Part shown: in pieces, positions 1 to 7,380 of the stretch
Position numbering within the stretch: position 1 is the first letter of the stretch
Layout of the letters: each line of letters starts with the position of its first letter
Assembly (NCBI GenBank): GCA_041645495.1
Contig: JBAZPZ010000042.1
Coordinates: 1-16,841, forward strand
From: 0-14-0-20-45-22 sp041645495
GTDB taxonomy: Bacteria; Fidelibacterota; UBA2242
Length of the DNA stretch: 16,841 nucleotides
Direction of reading: 5' to 3'
Position numbers and translations under genes: made by a program
The notes under the pieces: generated by a model
What the model was told of the DNA's origin: nothing
What the model saw: only the letters and a program-made list of their open reading frames with translations
Database searches by the model: none

Positions 1-1403
1 CTGAAAAAGCCAAAGAATTTTAGGCAAACGGGAAATGCCAGCGCGATGAACAGTCGAACCGTCAGCGGCAAATCGAAAACGATGATCGGAATACCGCCGC
101 CCAGCGCCAGAACGAACAGAAATGCCACGCGGCGCAGTTCGTACGGAACGCGGAAAAGCCGCTGGGAAACGAAATAACCGGAAACCGCCAGCGCAAAATA
201 ACCGATAAGCGAAGAATAAGCCGACCCGATCATCCCGAACAATGGAATGAGAATGTAGTTTGCGCCGACGTTGACAGTCGCGGCAAAAATTGTCATATAC
301 GCCAGATAACGCGTCTTCTTCTCGAAATATATTCCCGGTAGAAAAACCTGATTCATGCCGAGAAAAACATAGCCGAGCAAGATGAACGGTATCATTGCTT
401 CACAAGACTGATATCCCTTTCCGATGAGATACATGTTTCCGACGTGAAAATGGACGATCTCATGCATGAATGCCGTCAAAACCAGCCAGAAAGAGAGTTC
501 GACCAGCACGAAATAAGTAAAAATGCGCGAGAACAAAATTCTCGACGAATCCTGCGGCCCGGCTTTCAGGAAAAACGGTTGCCACGCGTAATAAAAAGCC
601 GTTGTTAAAAGCAGCATAAAAATGCCGAGTTTGAATCCTGCGCTGAAAATGCCGACCGCATCGAGTCCAATCAAATCTTGCAAAATGTACCGATTGAGCA
701 TTTCCATGCAAACCGTCGCCAATCCGGCGGGAATGAACGGCAATCCGAACATCGTCAGTTCTTTGGCTGTCTTTCCGGAAAATGTGAATCGCACCCGCGA
801 AAGTGTGACGGCATAAAGAACCGTCGCGGTCAAAGCCGACGTGATGAGATTGCTCTGAAAAATTCCCACGACGCCGCGCTTTAACATCACGACGAAGTAG
901 ATATTTAAGGAAAAAACGACGATGACATTTAATAGTCGGATTACCATGAATTGATACGGCTTTTCTTCGAGTCGGAGAAGCGCAAACGGAACATGGCAGA
1001 TGCAATCGAGGCACAAAATTGCCGCGGTATATTTCATCAACTGAGCATATTTGATATCTTCAAGTAACCACCGGCTGAAGAAGCCGTTCATCGAAAAAAT
1101 GACCAGACTAAAAATCGCGCTCGTGGCAAGGGTCAACCAGATGGTGGTCGAAAAGATCGACGTACGTACCGCCGGTTCTTTCGTTTCGCTGTAATAACGC
1201 ATCAGTGCCGAATCCAGTCCGTAATTATACATGACATTCATGAAGCCGAGAAAGGCAAAGACCAGCGAGGCGAGTCCGTAATCCGCCGGTGAAAGTCGGT
1301 TCGTGTAAACCGGCAAGAGTAAAAAGGTGACGAACCGGGCGAGAATCGTGCCGACGCCGTATATCAGGGTCTGTTTGGTGAGTGAACGAATATTCGCTGA
1401 CAT
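1..1403 (-). CDS. Wzx-like oligosaccharide flippase / polysaccharide biosynthesis membrane protein (C-terminus off the window)
   Basis: The frame is open from an ATG at 1403 to the window edge, giving 467 codons without a stop, so it is partial but probably nearly full length for the family (usually 450-500 aa). The protein starts MSANIRSLTKQTLIYGVG and continues with many hydrophobic segments separated by short polar loops, as in a 12-14 helix inner-membrane transporter of the MOP/MATE superfamily. The N-terminal pattern (TLIYGVGTILARFVTFLLLP, then YTNRLSPADYG) is typical of Wzx/RfbX-like flippases, which move lipid-linked sugar repeat units across the inner membrane. The gene lies 97 bases downstream of an acyltransferase gene in the same direction, which fits a surface polysaccharide cluster continuing to the left. 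The Shine-Dalgarno match before the start is weak. The substrate cannot be deduced. Confidence 0.85.
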   Translation of the reverse strand, partial: MSANIRSLTKQTLIYGVGTILARFVTFLLLPVYTNRLSPADYGLASLVFAFLGFMNVMYNYGLDSALMRYYSETKEPAVRTSIFSTTIWLTLATSAIFSLVIFSMNGFFSRWLLEDIKYAQLMKYTAAILCLDCICHVPFALLRLEEKPYQFMVIRLLNVIVVFSLNIYFVVMLKRGVVGIFQSNLITSALTATVLYAVTLSRVRFTFSGKTAKELTMFGLPFIPAGLATVCMEMLNRYILQDLIGLDAVGIFSAGFKLGIFMLLLTTAFYYAWQPFFLKAGPQDSSRILFSRIFTYFVLVELSFWLVLTAFMHEIVHFHVGNMYLIGKGYQSCEAMIPFILLGYVFLGMNQVFLPGIYFEKKTRYLAYMTIFAATVNVGANYILIPLFGMIGSAYSSLIGYFALAVSGYFVSQRLFRVPYELRRVAFLFVLALGGGIPIIVFDLPLTVRLFIALAFPVCLKFFGFF

Positions 1404-1427
1404 AAAAAATTCCGGATAAATCTATGA

Positions 1428-1442
1428 CATTTTCAGAAAATG
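1428..1442. repeat. Short perfect palindrome upstream of the flippase gene
   Basis: Seven-base arms (CATTTTC and GAAAATG) around one central base, in the 97-base gap between the acyltransferase stop and the flippase start. It could be a small operator or a weak hairpin. AT-rich intergenic DNA often contains such palindromes by chance, so no function is claimed. Confidence 0.3.
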
Positions 1443-1500
1443 CAAACCGGTTTTATCGAAAAGAGAAAATCACTGTCATGAGCAACGGCGGTTTCTCCCG

Positions 1501-2469
1501 TTATAAATCGAGGATCAGCGAATCGCGGAGAATGCCGCTACTGCCGAAACCTTCCTTGAAATGCGCCAAACCGAAGTTCGGATCCATATTGACGGTGAAA
1601 ATCCCGAAATCCAGCCAGCGGAAGCCCTTTTGGATACATCGATTGATGATGTTGTAAAACAGGATATTCACGCCTCGGAATTCCTGCCGCGCCTCGTTAT
1701 GGCTGATGTAAAAGGCGAGCGACACGTCCGGATTGCAGTCGAACATCACGACGCCCGCAACCATCTCGTCACCCGCGAAAGCCGCGTAGAGGAAAATTTT
1801 ATCCGGGAAGAGTTTCTTCAGTAGAACGAGTTCTTCCAGTGTGTGCGTCGGTTGAACGCCGTGCCGGATTTTCAGATTCTTCTTCAGGATTTCGTAGAAA
1901 GTGGCGAAGTCGTCGGATTCGCGGACATCGACGCCGAGTTTCATGGCTCTGCGAAAAGCCGTGCGGTTGGTTTGCCTGAACTTGGCGACATTTTTCTCGA
2001 TGTCATTTTCCAGATAGACGACGCTGGAGACCTCGCGTTTCAGGTAAGTGAAACCGCTTTTCACCATGGCGAAATCGAGATAATTGGAAAGTCGATGGTT
2101 GTAAATCACCGGCGGAAGAGTAATGACGATCCGCCGCACGCCTTCCTTTTTTGCGCGATGAACGAGCGATTCGACCAGTTCGAATGCGGTTGAAATTCCT
2201 AATCCTTCCCGATGCACGAATCCGCCATAGCTGGCGCCGCGGTGCGACCAAAGCGTATCGACATCGTTCCAGACGCCGCGAACTGCGGGAAAGAGCGCGA
2301 AAATATCATCGCCTTTCGCGAACATCAGAGATGCGTCGGTAAACCGTCCGGCTGGATGGTAGGACAGGAATTTCCGGGTGTGGAAAATCGTGCCGTTGAC
2401 GCTTTCACCGACGAGTTTTTCCCATAACTCGGTATATTTTTCTTCAAAAGGTTTGACAATCGTTGACAT
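1501..2469 (-). CDS. FemAB/GNAT-like aminoacyl- or acyltransferase (Acetyltransf_6 type)
   Basis: A 322-residue cytosolic protein with no signal peptide. The N-terminal part has the motif IFHTRKFLSYHPAGRF, followed by acidic and hydrophobic residues, which recurs in FemAB-related GNAT proteins found in polysaccharide gene clusters. The second half has the typical GNAT strand pattern (IFLYAAFAGDEMVAGVVMF, then LAFYISHNEARQEFRGVN and a WLDFGIF segment), consistent with an acyl-CoA or aminoacyl-tRNA donor fold. Known relatives transfer amino acids or acyl groups to cell-envelope precursors or sugar amines; the acceptor here is unknown. The ATG at 2469 has an upstream GAGG only about three bases away, so the spacing is short. 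It precedes the flippase gene by 97 bases on the same strand, and the two probably form one transcription unit. Confidence 0.75.
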   Translation of the reverse strand: MSTIVKPFEEKYTELWEKLVGESVNGTIFHTRKFLSYHPAGRFTDASLMFAKGDDIFALFPAVRGVWNDVDTLWSHRGASYGGFVHREGLGISTAFELVESLVHRAKKEGVRRIVITLPPVIYNHRLSNYLDFAMVKSGFTYLKREVSSVVYLENDIEKNVAKFRQTNRTAFRRAMKLGVDVRESDDFATFYEILKKNLKIRHGVQPTHTLEELVLLKKLFPDKIFLYAAFAGDEMVAGVVMFDCNPDVSLAFYISHNEARQEFRGVNILFYNIINRCIQKGFRWLDFGIFTVNMDPNFGLAHFKEGFGSSGILRDSLILDL

Positions 2470-2889
2470 AGTCCTCTTTCTCTAAAATGACGCGGGGAAT
2501 TTATTATCACTCCAGCGGGAAAACAAAAATTTTATCGGGATACTAAAAAATAAAAAGCGTTGACCACCCCATGATTTTATAGGGTGCAATGTCTAAAAGT
2601 TGCTGAAAAACACGAGCGATTTATTCCCGCCCATCTGAAAGCGGTTCGGAGTCGAGTTCATTCGCATGATTATGCTCTGGTGGACATAACCGATTACCCA
2701 ACTGATCCGGGAAACCCTGGAAAAGCAGTGTGAGACCCAATAATTCAAAAGAGCCAATCGGCTCTTTTTTAGGTACGATATATATTACCAGTTCATTACT
2801 GATCAGTGGTGTTCTTGGTATAGTTCCGTCAGGGATATTACCAGCATAAACAGTTGGTAGAGCAACGTCAGCAGGAAGAAGAGATTGTA
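2470..2889. other. Intergenic region between leuB and the acyltransferase gene
   Basis: This 420-base stretch has no recognisable gene. It is visibly less GC-rich than the operon and holds one clear hairpin (2747-2770). A minus-strand frame that runs through it (stop near 2621) overlaps leuB in another frame and passes straight through the hairpin, so I do not call it coding. A possible minus-strand promoter for the acyltransferase (TTTTTG, 17 bases, TAATAA, just upstream of 2480) is weak. Bases 2579-2592 match, in inverted orientation, 14945-14958 on the far side of the operon. Confidence 0.5.
2747..2770. terminator. Terminator-like hairpin downstream of the ilv-leu operon
   Basis: A 9-bp perfect stem (AAAAGAGCC / GGCTCTTTT) closes a 4-base loop. 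Read on the plus strand, the 3' arm continues into a run of six T; read on the minus strand, the 3' arm supplies four T and then GAAT. It can therefore work in both directions, somewhat better for plus-strand transcripts. Its position about 120 bases past the leuB stop fits the end of the long minus-strand operon. Confidence 0.65.
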
Positions 2890-4044
2890 TTAGCCATGGT
2901 TCGTCACTTTCGCTGTCAGCAACCGAGAGCTGGCGGATGGAAGTTGTATGATAACGATATTCCGCAACTCGGCGGCAATGCGGTCGCCCATCTCGTCCGT
3001 GCCGATCTTTTGGCAACCTTCCTGCCAGATGTCCGCCGTACGATAACCGGCTTGCAAGACATTCGCGACGGCCTGTTCGATGGCGACGGCCGCATCAGCC
3101 AGACCGAAAGAATAATTCAGCATCATGGCCGCGCTCAGAATCTGGGCAATCGGATTGGCAATATTCCGACCGGCAATGTCCGGGGCCGAACCGCCGCCCG
3201 GTTCGTACAATCCGAACCGGCCATCCGCTAAACTGGCGCTGGGTAACATTCCCAAACTACCAGCGACGGCCGCGGCTTCGTCGGACAAAATATCACCGAA
3301 CATGTTGCCGCATAGCATAACGTCGAATTGTCCCGGATTTTTCACCAATTGCATGGCGGCGTTATCGACGTACATCGGTTCCCAGGCAACGTCCGGGTAA
3401 AGATTGGCAACTTCGGTCACCACTTCGCGCCAGAAGACCATCGTCGTCAGAACGTTGGCCTTGTCGATGCAGGTGACTTTGCGGCGTCTCAGGCGCGCGG
3501 CTTTGAAAGCGACGTGCGCGATGCGTTCGATCTCGCGCCGGGAATAGATCATCGTATCGAATGCGGCTTCCTCCACGCCCGCGCCTTTCCGCCCTTTCGG
3601 CTGGCCGAAGTAAATCCCGCCGGTCAGTTCGCGCACCACCAGGATATCAAATCCTTTCGCGGCAATGTCGGCCCGCAGAGGCGAGGTGAAAACCAGCGCC
3701 GGATACAATTTCGCCGGGCGCAGGTTGGCATACAGTTCAAAGGCTTTACGCAGACCGAGCAGGGCATTGACTTCGACGCCCCGCCACTTCGGGCTGAGTT
3801 GCTCCTGCACCGGGCCGCCGACCGCGCCGAACAGAATAGCGTCACTCTCGCGGCAAATGCGCAGGGTTTCCTCCGGCAAATGCTGATGATATTCGTCCCA
3901 GGCCGCGCCGCCGACCAATGCCGGGCGATATTCGAAACGGACGGCGAATTTCTCCTGAACGACGTCAAGCACTTTCAGCGCCGCGTGCATGATTTCCGGG
4001 CCGATGCCATCCCCGGCCAGAACCGCAATTTTCCTGACTTCCAT
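2890..4044 (-). CDS. leuB: 3-isopropylmalate dehydrogenase
   Basis: LeuB oxidatively decarboxylates 3-isopropylmalate with NAD+ to the leucine 2-oxo acid precursor; in a CimA pathway the same enzyme normally oxidises 3-methylmalate to 2-oxobutanoate. The start MEVRKIAVLAGDGIGPEIM is the family's N-terminal signature. Also visible are RELTGGIYFG, IDKANVL with the catalytic Lys, YVDNAAMQLV and NMFGDILSDEAA with the metal-binding Asp residues, and EPGGGSAPDIAGRNIANP, the nucleotide-binding loop in its E. coli-like form. The family-like part ends around residue 362 (TDEMGDRIAAEL), close to the E. coli length, but the frame continues for 22 unrelated residues to the stop at 2890, an unusual tail. 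It follows the leuD stop directly (TAG then ATG), with AGGAG nine bases upstream. It is the last gene of the operon. Confidence 0.95.
   Translation of the reverse strand: MEVRKIAVLAGDGIGPEIMHAALKVLDVVQEKFAVRFEYRPALVGGAAWDEYHQHLPEETLRICRESDAILFGAVGGPVQEQLSPKWRGVEVNALLGLRKAFELYANLRPAKLYPALVFTSPLRADIAAKGFDILVVRELTGGIYFGQPKGRKGAGVEEAAFDTMIYSRREIERIAHVAFKAARLRRRKVTCIDKANVLTTMVFWREVVTEVANLYPDVAWEPMYVDNAAMQLVKNPGQFDVMLCGNMFGDILSDEAAAVAGSLGMLPSASLADGRFGLYEPGGGSAPDIAGRNIANPIAQILSAAMMLNYSFGLADAAVAIEQAVANVLQAGYRTADIWQEGCQKIGTDEMGDRIAAELRNIVIIQLPSASSRLLTAKVTNHG
2893..2958 (-). other. Non-homologous C-terminal extension of LeuB
   Basis: These 22 codons follow the point where E. coli-type LeuB proteins normally end. 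The encoded peptide (IVIIQLPSASSRLL, then TAKVTNHG) does not resemble any LeuB C-terminus I know, and the base composition changes toward that of the intergenic DNA. The simplest inference is that the original stop codon was lost in a deletion or insertion and the frame now reads into foreign sequence. Confidence 0.5.
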
Positions 4045-4533
4045 CTACTTCAACTCCTTTTTGATCTGCGCCATCAAACCGCCCGCGGCTATCATTTCAC
4101 GCGCAAAATCCGGTAATGGCCGGAACTGCACGGTTTGATTTTGTGAAAGGTTGACGATCTGTCCGGCGGCCAGATCGATCTCGAGGCGGTCGCCGTCACG
4201 GATCGCCTGCGCCGCGCCCGGACATTCGATTGCCGGAAAACCGTTGTTGATGCAATTCCGGTAAAAAATGCGGGCGAAGGAATTGGCGATCACCGCCCGG
4301 ATGCCCGCTCCGCGCAACGCCCAGACTGCGTGTTCGCGCGAACTGCCGCACCCGAAATCGTCACCGCTGACGATAAAATCACCGGTCTTGACTTTCTTCA
4401 GGAAATCAACATCGATGTCTTCCATGGCATGCCCGGCCAATTCGGCTTCCTGATCGCAATTTAAATAGCGCGCCGGGATAATTTCATCGGTATTGATGTG
4501 ATTATTTTGATAAACGTGAGCATTGCCTTCCAC
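4045..4533 (-). CDS. leuD: 3-isopropylmalate dehydratase small subunit
   Basis: LeuD forms a heterodimer with LeuC and isomerises 2-isopropylmalate to 3-isopropylmalate; with CimA upstream it should also process citramalate. The 162-residue protein is the short swivelling-domain form, about 40 residues shorter than E. coli LeuD. Typical motifs are NTDEIIPARYL near residue 14, GDDFGCGSSREHAVWAL near residue 57, and NSFARIFYRNCINNGFP near residue 84. The start is GTG at 4533: AGGAG lies six bases upstream and overlaps the leuC stop, and the usual LeuD N-terminus begins here. The gap to leuC is nine bases, so coupled translation of the two subunits is likely. Confidence 0.95.
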   Translation of the reverse strand: MEGNAHVYQNNHINTDEIIPARYLNCDQEAELAGHAMEDIDVDFLKKVKTGDFIVSGDDFGCGSSREHAVWALRGAGIRAVIANSFARIFYRNCINNGFPAIECPGAAQAIRDGDRLEIDLAAGQIVNLSQNQTVQFRPLPDFAREMIAAGGLMAQIKKELK

Positions 4534-4542
4534 GATAAACTC

Positions 4543-5805
4543 CTATAAATATTGACGCGGGTCAGCGATTTTTCCGGCCATCGCCGATGCGGCCACCGTC
4601 GCCGGGCTGGCCAAATAGACTTCCGATTTGGGACTACCCATACGCCCGACAAAGTTGCGGTTGGTCGAACTGATACAGCGTTCACCGGCGGCCAGAATAC
4701 CCATGTGTCCGCCGAGGCAGGCGCCGCAGGTTGGTGTACTGACCGTCGCACCGGCCGCCATGAAAATATCGAGCAGACCTTCGCGGTTGGCCTGTTTCCA
4801 GATTTCGGTCGTGGCCGGGACGACGATCATCCGTGTTCCAACTGCCACCACGCGACCCTTTAAGATTTGCGCCGCGACGCGCAGGTCTTCGATGCGGCCG
4901 TTGGTGCAACTGCCGAGATAGGCCTGATCAACTGGAATGCCCGCGGCCAGGCGTACCGGTTTGACATTTCCCGGCAGATGTGGAAAGGCCACGACCGGCT
5001 CCAGGTCGCTGACATTAATCTCGAAAGTCTGAGCGTATTGCGCATCCGCGTCACTGCGATAAACGGTGAATTTAGTGTCCGTCCGGGTGCGCACATATTC
5101 CAGCGTTTTAGCGTCGGGATTGATAACGCCGGACTTGCCGCCGGCCTCGATCGCCATGTTGCAGATCGTCATGCGCCCTTCGACCGAAAGTTCGTCGATG
5201 ACTTCCCCGCAGAATTCCATGGCTTTATAGAGCGCGCCGTCCACGCCGATTTGCCCGATAATTTGCAGGATAATGTCTTTGGCGTAAACGCCTTCCGGCA
5301 GATGGCCACTGACGATAAAGCGTTGGCTTTCCGGCACCTTGAACCAGAGTTTGCCGGTCGCCAACGTCGCGGCCAGATCGGTACTGCCGACGCCGGTCGA
5401 AAAAGCGCCCAGCGCGCCATGCGTGCAGGTGTGGCTGTCGCCGCAGATGATCGTTTTTCCCGGCGTCACAAAGCCCTGCTCCGGCAGAAGCGCATGGCAG
5501 ACGCCGTGTCGCCCCAGATCAAAAAATTGCCGGATGTTCTGCGCTTTCGCCCAGCGCCGGATCTTGGCTACCATTTCCGCCGACTTGATATCCTTGTTCG
5601 GCACGAAATGATCGGGCATGATGACAATCCGCTCCGGGTCGCAGACATCCTTGATGCCGTATTTTTCCAGCATATCGATGGCCGGGGTGGTCGTTACGTC
5701 ATGACACATGATCGTGTCGATCTCGCAATTGACCAGATCGCCCGGCGTAACTTTTTCGCGGGCGCTGTGTACGGCGAGGATTTTTTCGGTTATAGTCGCA
5801 CCCAA
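4543..5805 (-). CDS. leuC: 3-isopropylmalate dehydratase large subunit (short, archaeal-like type)
   Basis: The large subunit carries the catalytic [4Fe-4S] cluster of isopropylmalate isomerase. All three expected cysteine ligands are present: C300 in LGSCTNG, and C360 and C363 in TCGACLGG. Other aconitase-family motifs are GDSHTCTHGALGAF near residue 122 and NRNFVGRMGSP in the C-terminal part. At 420 residues it is of the shorter type found in archaea and many bacteria, not the roughly 466-residue E. coli type. The start is TTG: no ATG lies between the leuA stop and this point, and AGGAG sits six bases upstream. The product also has to act on citramalate if the CimA route is used, but substrate range cannot be read from the sequence. 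Confidence 0.95.
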   Translation of the reverse strand: MGATITEKILAVHSAREKVTPGDLVNCEIDTIMCHDVTTTPAIDMLEKYGIKDVCDPERIVIMPDHFVPNKDIKSAEMVAKIRRWAKAQNIRQFFDLGRHGVCHALLPEQGFVTPGKTIICGDSHTCTHGALGAFSTGVGSTDLAATLATGKLWFKVPESQRFIVSGHLPEGVYAKDIILQIIGQIGVDGALYKAMEFCGEVIDELSVEGRMTICNMAIEAGGKSGVINPDAKTLEYVRTRTDTKFTVYRSDADAQYAQTFEINVSDLEPVVAFPHLPGNVKPVRLAAGIPVDQAYLGSCTNGRIEDLRVAAQILKGRVVAVGTRMIVVPATTEIWKQANREGLLDIFMAAGATVSTPTCGACLGGHMGILAAGERCISSTNRNFVGRMGSPKSEVYLASPATVAASAMAGKIADPRQYL

Positions 5806-5811
5806 TTTCTG

Positions 5812-5816
5812 CTCCT
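5812..5816 (-). promoter_or_regulatory. Ribosome binding site of leuC that sets a TTG start
   Basis: AGGAG on the minus strand, six bases before a TTG codon at 5805. It is the only good site in the 23-base gap after leuA and decides the non-ATG start of leuC. Confidence 0.75.
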
Positions 5817-5828
5817 GAATGTTAAAAG

Positions 5829-7376
5829 TTAAACCGCGTGCGGATGAATTTTCTGTTCAAAACAAAAGGCCTTGTTGATGCCTTTGACGATGCCCAGCGC
5901 ACTGGCTTTGATGACGTCTTCGTCAACCGCCCGGGCCGCGAAGATATTACCCTTGCGGTCGGCTAATTTGATCGAAACGTCCGCCAGGGCGTTCGTACCG
6001 CCGGTAATGGCCTTCAAATTATACTCGACCAATTGCAAAGACGGCCCGATGATGTTCCAGATGGCATTGCTGATGGCGTCGATCGGCCCGTCGCCAATCG
6101 CCGCTCCGATCTTCTTTTCGCCGTCAACGGTCAGGCGTACCGAGGCAGTCGGCGTCAGACCACTGCCGGTTGTCACCGTAAATTCTTCGAGATGAATGCG
6201 CTGTTCCTTTACCGGCAACTGCATCGTGATGTCGCGGGCAATCGCCAGAATATCCTCCGCCGCAACCTGTTTCTGTTTGTCGGCCAGATCCTTGACTTTA
6301 CTGGTGATCTGGTTAAGTTGATCGGGGTCGAGTTTGAAACCTTCTTCCTCCAGCAGAGCGGAAACGGCGTGTTTGCCGGAATGTTTGCCGATTACCAGGT
6401 TTTCGCCTTCCCAGCCGACCTCTTCCGGCGTCATAATTTCATAGGTATTACGGCTGCTCAGGACACCGTGCTGGTGAATTCCGGCTTCGTGCGAAAAGGC
6501 ATTTTGCCCGACGATGGCTTTATTGCGCTGAACACTTAAACCGGTCAGATTGGAAACCAAGCGGCTGGTCTTGTAAATCTCGCGCGTATCGATGCCGGTA
6601 TCGACATTGAAATAGTCCTTACGGGTGGTCAGGTTCATAATGACCTCTTCCAGCGCGGCATTGCCAGCGCGCTCGCCGATCCCGTTGAGACAGCCTTCGA
6701 CCTGCGTCGCACCGGCCTGAATGGCGGCCAGGGAATTGGCTACCGCATTGCCGAGATCATTATGACAATGCACGCTGATGACCGCCTGCCGGATTTCGGG
6801 GACCTTTTCGATCAGGTAGCGAATCCGTCCGGCGAACTCCTCCGGCTCGGCATAGCCGACCGTGTCCGGAATGTTGATGGTCGTCGCACCAGCTTCCAGC
6901 GCGGCCTGTACCACTGTGCACATATAATCGAGATTAGTGCGCGCGGCGTCTTCCGGTGAAAATTCCACGTCCTGACAATATTGTTTGGCGTGCCGCACGG
7001 CGTTGCGGGCCAGTTCGATCACCTCATCCTGCGTCTTGCGCAGTTTCTTTTCTAAGTGAATGCTCGACGTCGCGATGAAAGTGTGAATGCGCGGCTTGGC
7101 AGCATACTTGACGGCCTCCCAGCAACGGTCGATATCGGCCGGATTGGTGCGTGCCAGACCACAAATGACCGGGCCTGTGACGCTTTGCGCAATCTGCCTG
7201 ACGGCTTCGAAATCGCCCTCGGAGGCGATCGGAAAGCCAGCCTCGATCACATCTACTCCGAGGCGCGCCAGTTGCCGGGCAATTATTAGCTTCTCGGCGA
7301 CAGTCAGGGAAGCGCCGGGACTCTGTTCGCCGTCCCGCAAGGTTGTATCGAAAATTACGATTCTTTTAAGAGACAT
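5829..7376 (-). CDS. leuA: 2-isopropylmalate synthase
   Basis: LeuA condenses acetyl-CoA with 2-oxoisovalerate, the first committed step of leucine synthesis. From the start MSLKRIVIFDTTLRDGEQSPG the protein has 515 residues, the normal length for the long form. The N-terminal TIM barrel has LRDGEQSPG, the metal-binding HCHNDLGNAVANS segment and GCLNGIGERAGNA. The last 130 or so residues (from about HLEEFTVTTGSGLTPTASV) form the LeuA dimer regulatory domain, which in characterised enzymes binds leucine for feedback inhibition. I chose ATG 7376 over an upstream ATG at 7409: it has GAGGAG seven bases before it and gives the standard N-terminus, while the longer frame overlaps cimA. Only four bases separate it from the cimA stop. 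Confidence 0.95.
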   Translation of the reverse strand: MSLKRIVIFDTTLRDGEQSPGASLTVAEKLIIARQLARLGVDVIEAGFPIASEGDFEAVRQIAQSVTGPVICGLARTNPADIDRCWEAVKYAAKPRIHTFIATSSIHLEKKLRKTQDEVIELARNAVRHAKQYCQDVEFSPEDAARTNLDYMCTVVQAALEAGATTINIPDTVGYAEPEEFAGRIRYLIEKVPEIRQAVISVHCHNDLGNAVANSLAAIQAGATQVEGCLNGIGERAGNAALEEVIMNLTTRKDYFNVDTGIDTREIYKTSRLVSNLTGLSVQRNKAIVGQNAFSHEAGIHQHGVLSSRNTYEIMTPEEVGWEGENLVIGKHSGKHAVSALLEEEGFKLDPDQLNQITSKVKDLADKQKQVAAEDILAIARDITMQLPVKEQRIHLEEFTVTTGSGLTPTASVRLTVDGEKKIGAAIGDGPIDAISNAIWNIIGPSLQLVEYNLKAITGGTNALADVSIKLADRKGNIFAARAVDEDVIKASALGIVKGINKAFCFEQKIHPHAV

Positions 7377-7380
7377 GATT

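Noticed and set aside
2621..3016. A 131-codon minus-strand frame across the leuB 3' end and the intergenic region
   Set aside because: It overlaps leuB out of frame, runs through the terminator hairpin and shows no known domain.
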